NCBI RefSeq assembly: GCF_029894125.1
Contig: NZ_JARXYZ010000008.1
Coordinates: 186,001-250,000, forward strand
Reading direction: 5' to 3'
Length of the DNA stretch: 64,000 nucleotides
From: Kitasatospora sp. MAA19
GTDB lineage: Bacteria; Actinomycetota; Actinomycetes; Streptomycetales; Streptomycetaceae
Part shown: one piece after another, positions 25,123 through 32,597 of the stretch
Position numbering within the stretch: the stretch's first letter is position 1
Layout: each line of letters opens with the position of its first letter
Made by a program: the position numbers and the translations under genes
Notes under the pieces: model-generated
What the model was told of the DNA's origin: nothing
The model's input: only the letters and a program-made list of their open reading frames with translations
Database searches by the model: none

Positions 25123-25642
25123 GGCATTGCTCCTCAGGATCTCTCGGGGGGGGTGCCCCGGTGTCTGTGCTCCGTTGTAGAGGGACCCGGTGCGGTCGTC
25201 AACGGGCAGCGACGGTGTTACCAGGACCATCCAGCCAGACGCACTGTGCACCGTCTATGCCGATGCTCAGGTCGAACCGGCAGGGGCCCGGCCTCCCCGC
25301 TTCCACCCGCCACCGGCGAGCACCCCCGATCTCGTTCGACCGTGCCCTCACCGACGACTCGCGATATGTTCCGGCGGCTCCTTGCACCTCGTAAGGAGCC
25401 GCCGGCCAACAGTTCCTCGGAGCGTCAGAGCGGGAGACCCCGGGCAGGATTCTTATTCCAGATCAGGAATATGCCTGCTGCGGCGTGGACAGGTGCCGAA
25501 GGCGGCCCCAGCCTCGGGCTTTCATGAGATCGCAGCACCCGGTGGCGCGCCAGGATCCGCTCCGCAATTTCGGCCCGAACCGGCCGGGAGAGTGGAATCA
25601 TGGGTCGAGCCAGCATAACCGAGAGTGATGGGATGGATACGC
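25123..25642. other. Intergenic region of about 520 bp, no intact gene
   Basis: Divergent region between the P450 and DDN-type genes with somewhat lower GC. Holds the isolated hairpin at 25371-25405. No gene with a recognisable domain on either strand; it may contain degraded coding DNA but nothing could be identified. Confidence 0.45.
25371..25405. terminator. Orphan terminator-like hairpin
   Basis: Perfect 13-bp stem CCGGCGGCTCCTT / AAGGAGCCGCCGG with a 9-nt loop, not preceded by any recognisable gene on either strand. It may be the end of a lost gene or an attenuator in the leader of the DDN-type gene. Confidence 0.55.
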
Positions 25643-26089
25643 ATGCCACTCAAGGGTGAGTACGAGCCCAGCCCAGCCGACTGGGTACGGAACCAGGTCG
25701 AGGCCTACGAGTCGTCCGGCGGGACGGAGGGCACGACGCTGCGGGGGATGCCCGTCATCCTGCTGACCTCCGTCGGGGCCAAGTCCGGCAAGCTGCGCAA
25801 GACCCCGCTGATGCGGGTCGAGCACGACGGGCTCTACGCCGTGGTCGCCTCGCAAGGCGGCGCGCCGAAGCACCCCGTCTGGTACTGGAACCTGAAGGCA
25901 GATCCCCGGGTCGAGCTGCAGGACGGGCCGGTGCGGCAGGACATGATGGCGCGAGAGGTCACCGGCGCGGAGAAGGACGAGTGGTGGCAGCGGGCCGTCG
26001 CCGCCTACCCGGACTACGCCGAGTACCAGACCAAGACCGGCCGTGCGATCCCGCTGTTCGTGCTGGAGCCGGTGCCGACCGCGCACTGA
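25643..26089 (+). CDS. DDN-family F420H2-dependent nitroreductase/quinone reductase
   Basis: 148 residues, the usual size. [19 protein letters not shown] and [19 protein letters not shown] are family signatures of the split-barrel, F420-dependent deazaflavin reductases; they reduce quinones or nitro compounds with F420H2. ATG at 25643 ([11 protein letters not shown]) matches the family start; GTG/ATG codons at 25625 and 25628 are alternatives. The cytoplasmic enzyme stands alone; a VOC remnant begins 4 bp after its stop. Confidence 0.9.
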   Translation: MPLKGEYEPSPADWVRNQVEAYESSGGTEGTTLRGMPVILLTSVGAKSGKLRKTPLMRVEHDGLYAVVASQGGAPKHPVWYWNLKADPRVELQDGPVRQDMMAREVTGAEKDEWWQRAVAAYPDYAEYQTKTGRAIPLFVLEPVPTAH

Positions 26090-26092
26090 CCG

Positions 26093-26321
26093 GGCGTGGT
26101 TCCAACAGGTGCCCGAGCCCGAGGCCACCAAGAACCGGCTCCACCTCGACCTCGGCGTGAGCGGAGGGCGCGGCGTACCGTTCGCAACCCGGAAGGTGCG
26201 CGCGCTTGCCGAGGTGGCCCACCTGGAGCGCGCCGGTGCGTCCCGTCCACGCGTCGAGGGCTCGGGCTCCTGTTCTGTCGTGATGCAGGATCCGGAGGGC
26301 GACGAGTTCTGCGTTCACTGA
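26093..26321 (+). pseudogene. 3' remnant of a VOC (glyoxalase-like) gene
   Basis: About 75 codons read FQQVPEPEATKNRLHLDL ... VRALAEVAHLERAGA ... VVMQDPEGDEFCVH and stop at 26321. This is the C-terminal half of a VOC/Glyoxalase_6 protein; compare FQAVPEPKPDKNRLHLDV in the gene at 52991. The N-terminal half is missing: homology begins just after the DDN-type stop, and the frame upstream reads antisense-like sequence in that gene. No plausible start or function. Confidence 0.75.
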
Positions 26322-26403
26322 GCTCGGCATCGTCGGTCGCCCGCCGCGACACACCCTGTCGGGAGCCCTTGGGACCGCTCGTAGCCGTCGGGCTCGCGCA
26401 GCC

Positions 26404-27150
26404 TCACATCCGGGACCTCAGCACGTCGACCTCGCAGCCCGGCGCGAAGGGGTCGAAGCCGTGCTCGATCAGCCAGCGAACCACCAGCAGGCTTCGCAAC
26501 GACCACCACGCGTGGATCACGTCGAGGTCGATGTCGGTGCCGTAGCCGGCGATGACGTCGTCGAGCTGCTCCTCGTGTCCGAGCGTGAAGGTGGCGAGGT
26601 CGTACAGGGCATCACCCTGGCCCGCCTCGGACCAGTCGATGATGCCGGTGACCTCGTCGCCGTCGACGAACACGTGCGCGATCTGCAGGTCGCCGTGCGT
26701 GAACGCCGGAGTCCACGGCCGGAGCGCCGCCTCGGCGACCTGACGGTTGCGGGTGACCAGGTCGGCGGGCAGGAGGCCGTTCGTCACGAGCAACTCGCAC
26801 TCGTCATCGAGTTCGGCCGCCAGCGCGACGATGCTCCGGCCGGCCCGGCCGGGCCGGGGCGGCAGCGGCGCGTCGTGCAGCTTCCGGATGGCGGCGCCCG
26901 CTGCGGCCCACGCCGCCGGTGACCCGGTCGACGGCCCGCCGAGGCGGCCGAGTGCCGTGCCCGGGAGGGCGGCGAGCGCGAGCACGGGCGGCTTGCGCCA
27001 CAGGACCGCCGGCGTCGGGATCGGCGCCATCGCCATCGCCTCGACCTCGACGTCGATGCGCGCCTGATCGGCGTCCACCTTCAGGAACACGTCGCCGACG
27101 CGCAGGGTCGCGCGCTCGGAATGGGCGACGACGACCTCGACCTCATCCAT
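26404..27150 (-). CDS. Aminoglycoside phosphotransferase (APH)-family kinase-like protein
   Basis: 248 residues from ATG at 27150 (MDEVEVVVAHSERATLRVGD). The catalytic loop is HGDLQIAHVF and the metal loop is GIIDWSEAGQGDALYDLATF; the usual loop ends in N (HGDxxxxN), here replaced by H, so the catalytic Asn may be absent. An upstream Lys in LRVGDVFLKVDA could be the ATP-binding Lys. Substrate unknown; no other resistance gene is adjacent except an AAC(3)-like gene 1.6 kb away. Upstream ribosome binding site is weak. Confidence 0.83.
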   Translation of the reverse strand: MDEVEVVVAHSERATLRVGDVFLKVDADQARIDVEVEAMAMAPIPTPAVLWRKPPVLALAALPGTALGRLGGPSTGSPAAWAAAGAAIRKLHDAPLPPRPGRAGRSIVALAAELDDECELLVTNGLLPADLVTRNRQVAEAALRPWTPAFTHGDLQIAHVFVDGDEVTGIIDWSEAGQGDALYDLATFTLGHEEQLDDVIAGYGTDIDLDVIHAWWSLRSLLVVRWLIEHGFDPFAPGCEVDVLRSRM

Positions 27151-27265
27151 GTCGACCAGTATCGAGGGGCGACCGCCGCCGTGGCCGGGGTTTTCGCGGG
27201 CGCGGCGGGGGCGTCGCAGCCGTCCCGCCACGCACCGCCTCAAGTGACCGATCTGCCGCTCGGTC

Positions 27266-27592
27266 CTACTGCCCGGCCGTACCGGGTTTCCCGCTGACGG
27301 ACTCCTGATAGACATCCGCGTAGGTGCGCGAGTCCTTGACCAGGTCGTCGCAGAAGGCGGCGACGTCGTTGCCGATGAGTTCCAGGACTCCCTTGCCGGC
27401 CGCGACGCCCTCCTCGAAGAAATCGACGATCCCTGAGAGCAGGGTCCCGTCAGCCAGGTCGATCGGTCCGATCTTGAAGAAGTACTTCTGCATCTCCTTG
27501 TAGACGATCCGATAGTCCGGCGGGAGCGCCTTGACCCGCGCCGTGTGCGCTCGCCACTGCTTCTTGCCCTCGATGATGTCCTGAATGCCCAT
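27266..27592 (-). CDS. DUF1048 protein, second copy of operon
   Basis: 108 residues. MGIQDIIEGKKQWRAHTARV, YFFKIGPIDLADGTLLSGIVDFFEEG and NDVAAFCDDLVKDSRTYADVY fit DUF1048, small helical proteins usually encoded behind PadR regulators. ATG at 27592 lies directly after the preceding stop, with AGGAGG inside the end of that gene. Coding DNA is somewhat less GC-rich than average. Function unknown. Confidence 0.88.
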   Translation of the reverse strand: MGIQDIIEGKKQWRAHTARVKALPPDYRIVYKEMQKYFFKIGPIDLADGTLLSGIVDFFEEGVAAGKGVLELIGNDVAAFCDDLVKDSRTYADVYQESVSGKPGTAGQ

Positions 27593-27593
27593 G

Positions 27594-27950
27594 TCAGCCT
27601 CCTAGCCGGCCCAACTTCCTTGCGACGTTCCTGTTCAACTGCTCGCGCCACCGGTCGCGATAGCTCCGGGCCCCTTCCCCGCCGGCCAGCGCCGCACAGA
27701 AGCCCTCGACGTCGTCGCCCAGCACGTCGTGAACGCTCTGCCCGTCCGCCGCCGTCTCTTCGAGCAGCCCCAGAGCGCCGTCGAGGATCGGCATCAGGTT
27801 GCGACCCGTGAAGCCCGAGTAGGGAGAGAGGTGAACCTTGATCTGCTCCCACGCCGCCCGGTGGTCGGGCGGCAATGCCTCGGCCCGGGCTTCGAACGCC
27901 TTCCATTCCCTGGTGAGGTCGCTGCCGGTCATGCTCTCCCAGACGTTCAT
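27594..27950 (-). CDS. DUF1048 protein, first copy of operon
   Basis: 118 residues. LTREWKAFEARAEALPPDHR, LDGALGLLEETAADGQSVHDVLGDD and FCAALAGGEGARSYRDRWREQLN are similar in layout to the adjacent DUF1048 protein, so the two are probably ancient tandem duplicates. ATG at 27950 overlaps the padR stop (ATGA). Coupled translation of all three genes is expected. Confidence 0.87.
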   Translation of the reverse strand: MNVWESMTGSDLTREWKAFEARAEALPPDHRAAWEQIKVHLSPYSGFTGRNLMPILDGALGLLEETAADGQSVHDVLGDDVEGFCAALAGGEGARSYRDRWREQLNRNVARKLGRLGG

Positions 27951-28273
27951 CTCCCACCCTCCTTGAGCTTGTCGATTCGTGACGAGAGGTACTCCCATTT
28001 CACCCAGAACCTCCCGAGCTCTTCGCGCCCCGCGTCGTTGAGCGCGTAGAACTTGCGCGGCGGACCCATCCCGGACGGTCGCTTCGTCACCTGGACGAGC
28101 CCGTTCCTCTCCAGCCGCAGCAAGATGGTGTAGACGGTCCCCTCGACGACGTCGGCGAAGCCGAGTTCGTTCAGCCGACGCGTGATGGCGTACCCGTAGG
28201 TCTCCTCGCCGCCGATGATCTCGAGCACGCAACCCTCGAGCGTGCCCTTCAACATCTCCGTCAGGTCGTCCAT
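27947..28273 (-). CDS. PadR-family transcriptional regulator
   Basis: 108 residues. Winged HTH of PadR type: LKGTLEGCVLEIIGGEETYGYAITRRL, then EGTVYTILLRLERNGLV and PPRKFYALNDAGREEL. Start ATG at 28273 follows GAGGAGGG. Probably autoregulates the padR-DUF1048-DUF1048 operon through the repeated site at 28307-28342; the inducer is unknown. Confidence 0.93.
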   Translation of the reverse strand: MDDLTEMLKGTLEGCVLEIIGGEETYGYAITRRLNELGFADVVEGTVYTILLRLERNGLVQVTKRPSGMGPPRKFYALNDAGREELGRFWVKWEYLSSRIDKLKEGGR

Positions 28274-28306
28274 CGCGGCCCTCCTCTTCGACCCTCCCAG
28301 TACCCC

Positions 28307-28342
28307 GTATCACCGAGTACCACTACACGGTATCACCGAGTA
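28307..28342 (-). promoter_or_regulatory. Probable PadR operator: directly repeated 13-mer
   Basis: GTATCACCGAGTA occurs at 28307-28319 and again at 28330-28342, 23 bp apart, about two helical turns. It begins 34 bp upstream of the padR start codon. On the operon strand it reads TACTCGGTGATAC twice. The exact repetition next to an autoregulated type of gene is the evidence. Confidence 0.65.
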
Positions 28343-28403
28343 GCCCACACGTCGAGGTCTGTGGCGGCGAGGCCGTCCATGTCGGCATCCCGGGCCACCC
28401 TGA

Positions 28404-28586
28404 GCACCGAAAGAGGTGCCCGGAGGCGCAGCGGAGGCGTTCGCCGACAAGTTCGGGTGGGATCCCCGTGCGGAGGAGGGTTCCTCCCTGTACGTACGCG
28501 TGGTCCCGAGGACTGTGCGCGCTTGGCACGGAGAGCCGGAACTACGCGGGAGAGTCATCATGCGCGACGGGATGTGGCTGGAATAG
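28404..28586 (+). pseudogene. 3' remnant resembling a PPOX (pyridoxamine-oxidase-like) gene
   Basis: A 60-codon open stretch ends at 28586 reading AEAFADKFGWDP ... LYVRVVPRTVRAWHGEPELRG ... MRDGMWLE. The pattern (KFGWDP, VRV.PR.V.AW, MRDG.W at the very end) resembles the C-terminus of PPOX/flavin split-barrel proteins as I recall them. The N-terminal two thirds are absent; there is a stop just upstream and no start codon. Frame statistics here are coding-like. Assignment is tentative. Confidence 0.5.
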
Positions 28587-28653
28587 CGGCCGTCCCTCGC
28601 CGACACGCCGCTCTCGGATCACGATCCACGGCTGGAGCAGTAACCCCCCGCGG

Positions 28654-28688
28654 TGCGTGGGAAGTCGGCGCTTCCGACTTCCCACGCA
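28654..28688 (-). terminator. Terminator of FxS locus 1
   Basis: Perfect 15-bp stem TGCGTGGGAAGTCGG / CCGACTTCCCACGCA with a 5-nt loop CGCTT, 50 bp beyond the stop of the AAC(3)-like gene. A run of C precedes it on the + strand. Confidence 0.9.
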
Positions 28689-28737
28689 CAGCGGCCGAAG
28701 TGGCGACGAAGGTAACCGGGGGCCGGGTGGCGGGCGG

Positions 28738-29688
28738 TCAGGGGCGTAGGAGTCGGGTGGCGAGGTCGACGGCCTCCCGTACCGGGACGAGGCGGCAGCC
28801 GGCGGCGCCGAGGTGGGCGGAGGTGACGCCGGTGGCGGCGGCCAGGACCCGGGTGCCGAGCTCGGCGAAGTGGAGGTCGTCCAGGTCCGGCGCCTGGAAG
28901 GTGAGCCAGCCGTCGGGGCCGGCACAGCGGTACTCGCGCACCCGGACGTCCGGCTGGCGCAGGTCGGCGAGGTGGAAGGCGGTGAAGCGGGCCATCGGGA
29001 CGCCGAGCATCAGCACCCGGGCGTCGAGGTCGTAGAGGCGCCCGAGCGGCGACTCCGGGCCCAGGTGGGAGGTGAGCGGGTGGTGGGCGGTGATCTCCGC
29101 CGCCCGGCGGCCCAGCGCGGCCCAGGAGGTCTGGGGGTGGCGACTGCGCAGCGCGCCGGGCCGGGTGCGGATCTCCTCGGAGAGCGCGCCCATGGTCGGC
29201 GAGCAGGGCGTGGTGGCCGGGTCGAAGCGCGGCATCCGGGACTGGTACGCGGTCACCTCCGCCGGTGACAGGCCGGCGGTGGCGGTCTTGTGGATGCGCG
29301 AGGTGGCCGAGTTCTCGGGGGTGGCGGTGTAGGCGACCAGGGTGCCGTCCGGGCCGAGGGCTTCGAGCAGCGCGTCGACGACGCCGGCGGCGCCCCCGGC
29401 CACCGGGCCGAGGGCGCGCAGGGACGCCTGGACGTGCAGCACCATGCCCGGACGGACGCCGAGCTCTGCGAGGTCATGGACGAGTTGACGGGGGGAGAGC
29501 GCCGTGGCGACGCTGCCGGCGCGGGATTCGGTGAGGATGACGGTTCCCCGGAGTTGGGGCCCCGGGTGAGGGTGTCCCGAGGCCGGGTGAATGAGGTCAG
29601 GCCAGGGCGCGTTCCTGCCGGGCCCGGGCGGCGGCCTGTTCGGCGGCGGGGGGCAGGGGCACGGCGAGCCACGGGGTGACGGTCGCAC
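28738..29688 (-). CDS. AAC(3)-family N-acetyltransferase-like protein in FxS locus 1
   Basis: 316 residues as drawn. The AAC(3) fold signature is clear: ELGVRPGMVLHVQASLRALG, DALLEALGPDGTLVAYTATPE, MGALSEEIRTRPGALRSRHP, SWAALGRRA, ESPLGRLYDLDARVLMLGV. Family members transfer acetyl from acetyl-CoA to the 3-amino group of aminoglycosides; a clustered role on a peptide is speculative. Homology begins only at about residue 65. No ATG, GTG or TTG lies in frame between there and the fxsB stop, so the nearest upstream start is GTG 29688, overlapping fxsB by 92 bases. The true start is unresolved. Confidence 0.8.
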   Translation of the reverse strand: MRPSPRGSPCPCPPPPNRPPPGPGRNAPWPDLIHPASGHPHPGPQLRGTVILTESRAGSVATALSPRQLVHDLAELGVRPGMVLHVQASLRALGPVAGGAAGVVDALLEALGPDGTLVAYTATPENSATSRIHKTATAGLSPAEVTAYQSRMPRFDPATTPCSPTMGALSEEIRTRPGALRSRHPQTSWAALGRRAAEITAHHPLTSHLGPESPLGRLYDLDARVLMLGVPMARFTAFHLADLRQPDVRVREYRCAGPDGWLTFQAPDLDDLHFAELGTRVLAAATGVTSAHLGAAGCRLVPVREAVDLATRLLRP

Positions 29689-31981
29689 GCATGCCGTCGG
29701 CGAAGCGCAAGCCGGCCGAGGTCAGCGAACCGGATTCGGCCAGCCGTTCGACCGCTTCTGCGGTGTACTGCCGCCAGAGCGCGAACTCCCGCCGCGCCCG
29801 GTCGGCGGCCTCGCCCGGCAGACCGTCGTACGCGAGGCTGCGGGTTCCCCAGTACTCGGTGACGGCCAGGTGGGCGTAGGTGCCCTGGAGCAGCCCTTCG
29901 AGCGGCCGGGGGTCGGGCCGCCAGGGGGCAAAGTAGCGCGTGTCGTCGCTGCGGTCGTACAGGTCCAGCAGGTCCAGTACGGCGCCGAGCTTCACGTGCT
30001 GGAACTCGTGGGCCAGCAGCAGCGCCAGGGTCGGCGCCGTGGCGGGTCGGGCGATGCCGACCGCGCCGAAGGCCTGGCGCGCGGCCGAGCTGATGTCCCG
30101 GCCCGCCGGGCCCGGCCGCAACGGGGTCACCGTCGTGAGGCCGGCCCGCATCCCGTCCGCGTACCCGGGCAGGTCCCGCCCGAGCAGTTCCCCGGCTTCG
30201 CGCAACGCGCCCGTCCAGTCGAGCAGTTCGCCGGTGGACAGCCGCTCGGACACGGCGTGGTCGTGGCTGTCCCGCAGCGGGTCGACGTCCTCCAGGGAGA
30301 CCGTCCACCCCGGGGCGAGCCGGATCCGGCGCAGCGGCTCGTCCAGGGTCGTGCGGACCGAACCGTCGGCCGCCCGCACGCTGAACCCGCCCGCCAGGCC
30401 CGTGACGACCGCCTCCCCGGCGGGTACGGCGATCCGCCCGAGCGTCGGCAGGTGCAGCCACCCGCCGCGCACCGGCACCGCCACCGCGTCCCCCCGCCCG
30501 GCCCGCACCGCCGCGGCCGCGGCGAGGGCGGCCAGCGGCCCGAGGTCGGTGCCGAGGTCCCCGGCCAGCCGGCGGGCGGCCCAGGCCCGCGCGTACGGGT
30601 GGGCGAGGACGGCGTCGACGGCGGCCGGCGCTGCGACGTCGAGCTCCGCGAGCAGCGACCACGCTTCGGCCCGCCCCTGCCCGGAGGCGTCCCAGGCGGC
30701 GGCCAGCATCGCCCGGGTGAGGGCGAGTTGGGAGCGGGTGAGGGCTCGGACGGTGTCCGCACCGCCGTACCCCCGGGCGAGCTCGTCGAGTTGCGGCGAG
30801 GTGAGTGCGGCGGGCACCACCGGTTCGCCGCCCTGTGCGGGCACCACCACCGGACTGCCGTGTGCCGCGATGCCGTTGATGAGCGTCATGAGGTCCCCGC
30901 AGTAGACGGAGGGGTGGTCGAAGCCGCCTCCCCCATCGTCGCTCCGATAGCGGTGGGCGTACAGGCCGCCTCCGCAGGAGCGCACGACGGGGCAGGATCG
31001 GCAGGTGGGGCTGAGCCCCGGCAGGCCCGACTGGCGGGCGGCGATGCCCGGGTGGCGGGCGAGGTCGTCGAGGCTGTGGTCGAAGACGTTCAGACCGGTG
31101 GCGGGCGCGCCGTCGTACGCGGTCTTCAGGCTGTCCGCCTGCTCGAAGGTCCCGTCCGTCTCCAGCACCGCGAGGTCGGAGGGTTCCAGTCCGAGCGACT
31201 CGGTGAGGCTGGAGAACCCGCGCAGGGTCCGGTGGACGGATTCGAAGGTCCGCACGGCGAACGGCCGGCCGTCCGCCTCCCACAGCCCGTGGACGGCGAG
31301 CAGCCAGTCCGCGTACGGGGTGTCCCCCTGCCCGGCGGGACGTTTCGGCGGCTCGTCCCAGGTGGCGTGCGGGAGCAGGAAGTCGACCGCGGGGGGTTCG
31401 AGTTCGGCCAGCGCCCGGTACACCCGGACCGGATCGTTCTCGACGTCGATGGTGCACAGCAGCCCGGCGTACAGGTGCCGGTACGCGGGCTCGCGCAGCA
31501 GCGCCACCGCCCGCAGGACCTGAGGGTGGCTGCTGCGCCCGTCGGCGTAGCGCCGGTGGCGGTCGTTGGCGGCCTTGTCGCCGTCGAGCGAGATGCCGAC
31601 CTTGATGCCCGTCTCGGCGAACAGGTCGCAGAAGGCGCGGCTCAACAGCACGCCGTTGGTGTGGATGCGCAGGTCGAGGGCGCAGCCGGACGGGAGGGCC
31701 GCCCGGAGCGTCCGCGCGGCACGGCGCAGCCGGTCCGGGCCGGCGAGCAGGGGTTCTCCCCCGTGCAGGACGACCCGGATGGCGGTCAGCCGGTGGGCGA
31801 CCGCGTGCTCGCCGATGCGTTCGGCGGCCCTGGTCAGGATCTCGTCGCCGATGACTTTCGGCCGGGCGCGCCAGCTGCTGTCCGCGTGCTCGTAGACGTA
31901 GCAGTGGTCGCAGGCGAGATCACACCGGCTGTGCATCTTGACCACGAATTGCGTGAGAGGCAGCGGAATTCGCGTCGTCAT
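29597..31981 (-). CDS. fxsB: FxsB, cyclophane-forming radical SAM/SPASM maturase fused to an HExxH domain
   Basis: 794 residues. Radical SAM site CDLACDHC (Cys20, Cys24, Cys27) binds the catalytic 4Fe-4S cluster and SAM. A SPASM-type Cys-rich block follows at about 320-370 (CRSCPVVRSCGGGLYAHRY, then SVYCGD). Family work on FxsB-type enzymes shows C-C bond formation between an aromatic ring and the beta-carbon two residues on (three-residue cyclophane). The C-terminal half carries HEFQH at 658-662, an HExxH site of the type NCBI names alpha-KG-HExxH peptide beta-hydroxylase, with GTYAHLAV downstream. Located between fxsA and the AAC(3)-like gene. ATG at 31981; ribosome binding site weak. Confidence 0.94.
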   Translation of the reverse strand: MTTRIPLPLTQFVVKMHSRCDLACDHCYVYEHADSSWRARPKVIGDEILTRAAERIGEHAVAHRLTAIRVVLHGGEPLLAGPDRLRRAARTLRAALPSGCALDLRIHTNGVLLSRAFCDLFAETGIKVGISLDGDKAANDRHRRYADGRSSHPQVLRAVALLREPAYRHLYAGLLCTIDVENDPVRVYRALAELEPPAVDFLLPHATWDEPPKRPAGQGDTPYADWLLAVHGLWEADGRPFAVRTFESVHRTLRGFSSLTESLGLEPSDLAVLETDGTFEQADSLKTAYDGAPATGLNVFDHSLDDLARHPGIAARQSGLPGLSPTCRSCPVVRSCGGGLYAHRYRSDDGGGGFDHPSVYCGDLMTLINGIAAHGSPVVVPAQGGEPVVPAALTSPQLDELARGYGGADTVRALTRSQLALTRAMLAAAWDASGQGRAEAWSLLAELDVAAPAAVDAVLAHPYARAWAARRLAGDLGTDLGPLAALAAAAAVRAGRGDAVAVPVRGGWLHLPTLGRIAVPAGEAVVTGLAGGFSVRAADGSVRTTLDEPLRRIRLAPGWTVSLEDVDPLRDSHDHAVSERLSTGELLDWTGALREAGELLGRDLPGYADGMRAGLTTVTPLRPGPAGRDISSAARQAFGAVGIARPATAPTLALLLAHEFQHVKLGAVLDLLDLYDRSDDTRYFAPWRPDPRPLEGLLQGTYAHLAVTEYWGTRSLAYDGLPGEAADRARREFALWRQYTAEAVERLAESGSLTSAGLRFADGMRATVTPWLAVPLPPAAEQAAARARQERALA

Positions 31982-32037
31982 GGATCTGATGGGGTTGGGG
32001 CTCGGCCTGGGGATTCCGTTCGGGGTGACGGAGCGTG

Positions 32038-32223
32038 TCAGATCGAGGAGTTGAAGGCCGCGACCGGCACGAGGCCGGATTCCGCGCCGGGGAGCGCGCG
32101 CTGCAGACGGTCGGCGAGCTCCTCCGCGCCCAGTGCGGCCAGATCGGCGAGGGAGAGGCGATCCGACGCGTCCTGAGGCTCTGTCAGGTCGGTGGTCGGC
32201 CGGGTGCTGGTTACCGGTGTCAT
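32038..32223 (-). CDS. fxsA: FxsA, FxSxx-COOH RiPP precursor peptide, copy 1
   Basis: 61 residues. A leader with a conserved-looking helical core (LSLADLAALGAEELADRLQ) is followed by ALPGAESGLVPVAAFNSSI at the C-terminus. The last five residues, FNSSI, fit F-x-S-x-x-COOH exactly; FNS is the expected cyclophane. ATG at 32223 follows TAAGGAAACGAAG. fxsB begins 56 bp downstream. No signal peptide, so export or release needs other factors. Confidence 0.93.
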   Translation of the reverse strand: MTPVTSTRPTTDLTEPQDASDRLSLADLAALGAEELADRLQRALPGAESGLVPVAAFNSSI

Positions 32224-32597
32224 CTTCGTTTCCTTAGGCGCGGTTAGGACCGGTCGAGGGTGGGAAAGCCACCCAAGTTCGAGACTGCGACCACGATAGA
32301 CCCAGCCGGGCCTTTGCAAGACGGCTTGCGGTCTCGACTTGGCGCCCCTTGCCGGTCGAAGCCGTGCAACGGCGGCCGCAGCCCCAAAAATTCACCCGTT
32401 CAGCGGTCGCGCGCTTCGCCCTGGCGCACGCCGAAGCGTGGACGCCAGGCCGGGGCGCGACCGGCGCGACCGGCGCCACCGCGACGGGGTCTCCCGCGAC
32501 CGGCGGCCCCGCACGCACACGCCGTCCGGCCGCACACCCCGCGAGCACACGCCCCACGACCGCACGCCCCGACCGACCTGCCGAACCACGACCGCCC
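32224..32597. other. Intergenic region between FxS loci 1 and 2
   Basis: 374 bp. It holds the fxsA promoter, nested inverted repeats (TCGAGAC 32279-32285 with GTCTCGA 32331-32337; GCAAG-ACGG-CTTGC 32316-32329) and, from about 32440, low-complexity CGCGACCGGCG and CGCACGCCC repeats. No further gene seen. Confidence 0.55.
32293..32319 (-). promoter_or_regulatory. Candidate fxsA promoter
   Basis: On the fxsA strand, TTGCAA (32319-32314) and TATCGT (32298-32293) are separated by 15 bp, about 70 bp upstream of the ATG. They lie inside the arms of the TCGAGAC/GTCTCGA inverted repeat, so a regulator bound there could control the promoter. Spacing is slightly short. Confidence 0.35.

Noticed and set aside
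29591..32176. Long + strand open frame over fxsB
   Set aside because: Complement of a radical SAM gene with all Cys motifs in the minus frame; no domain in the + frame.
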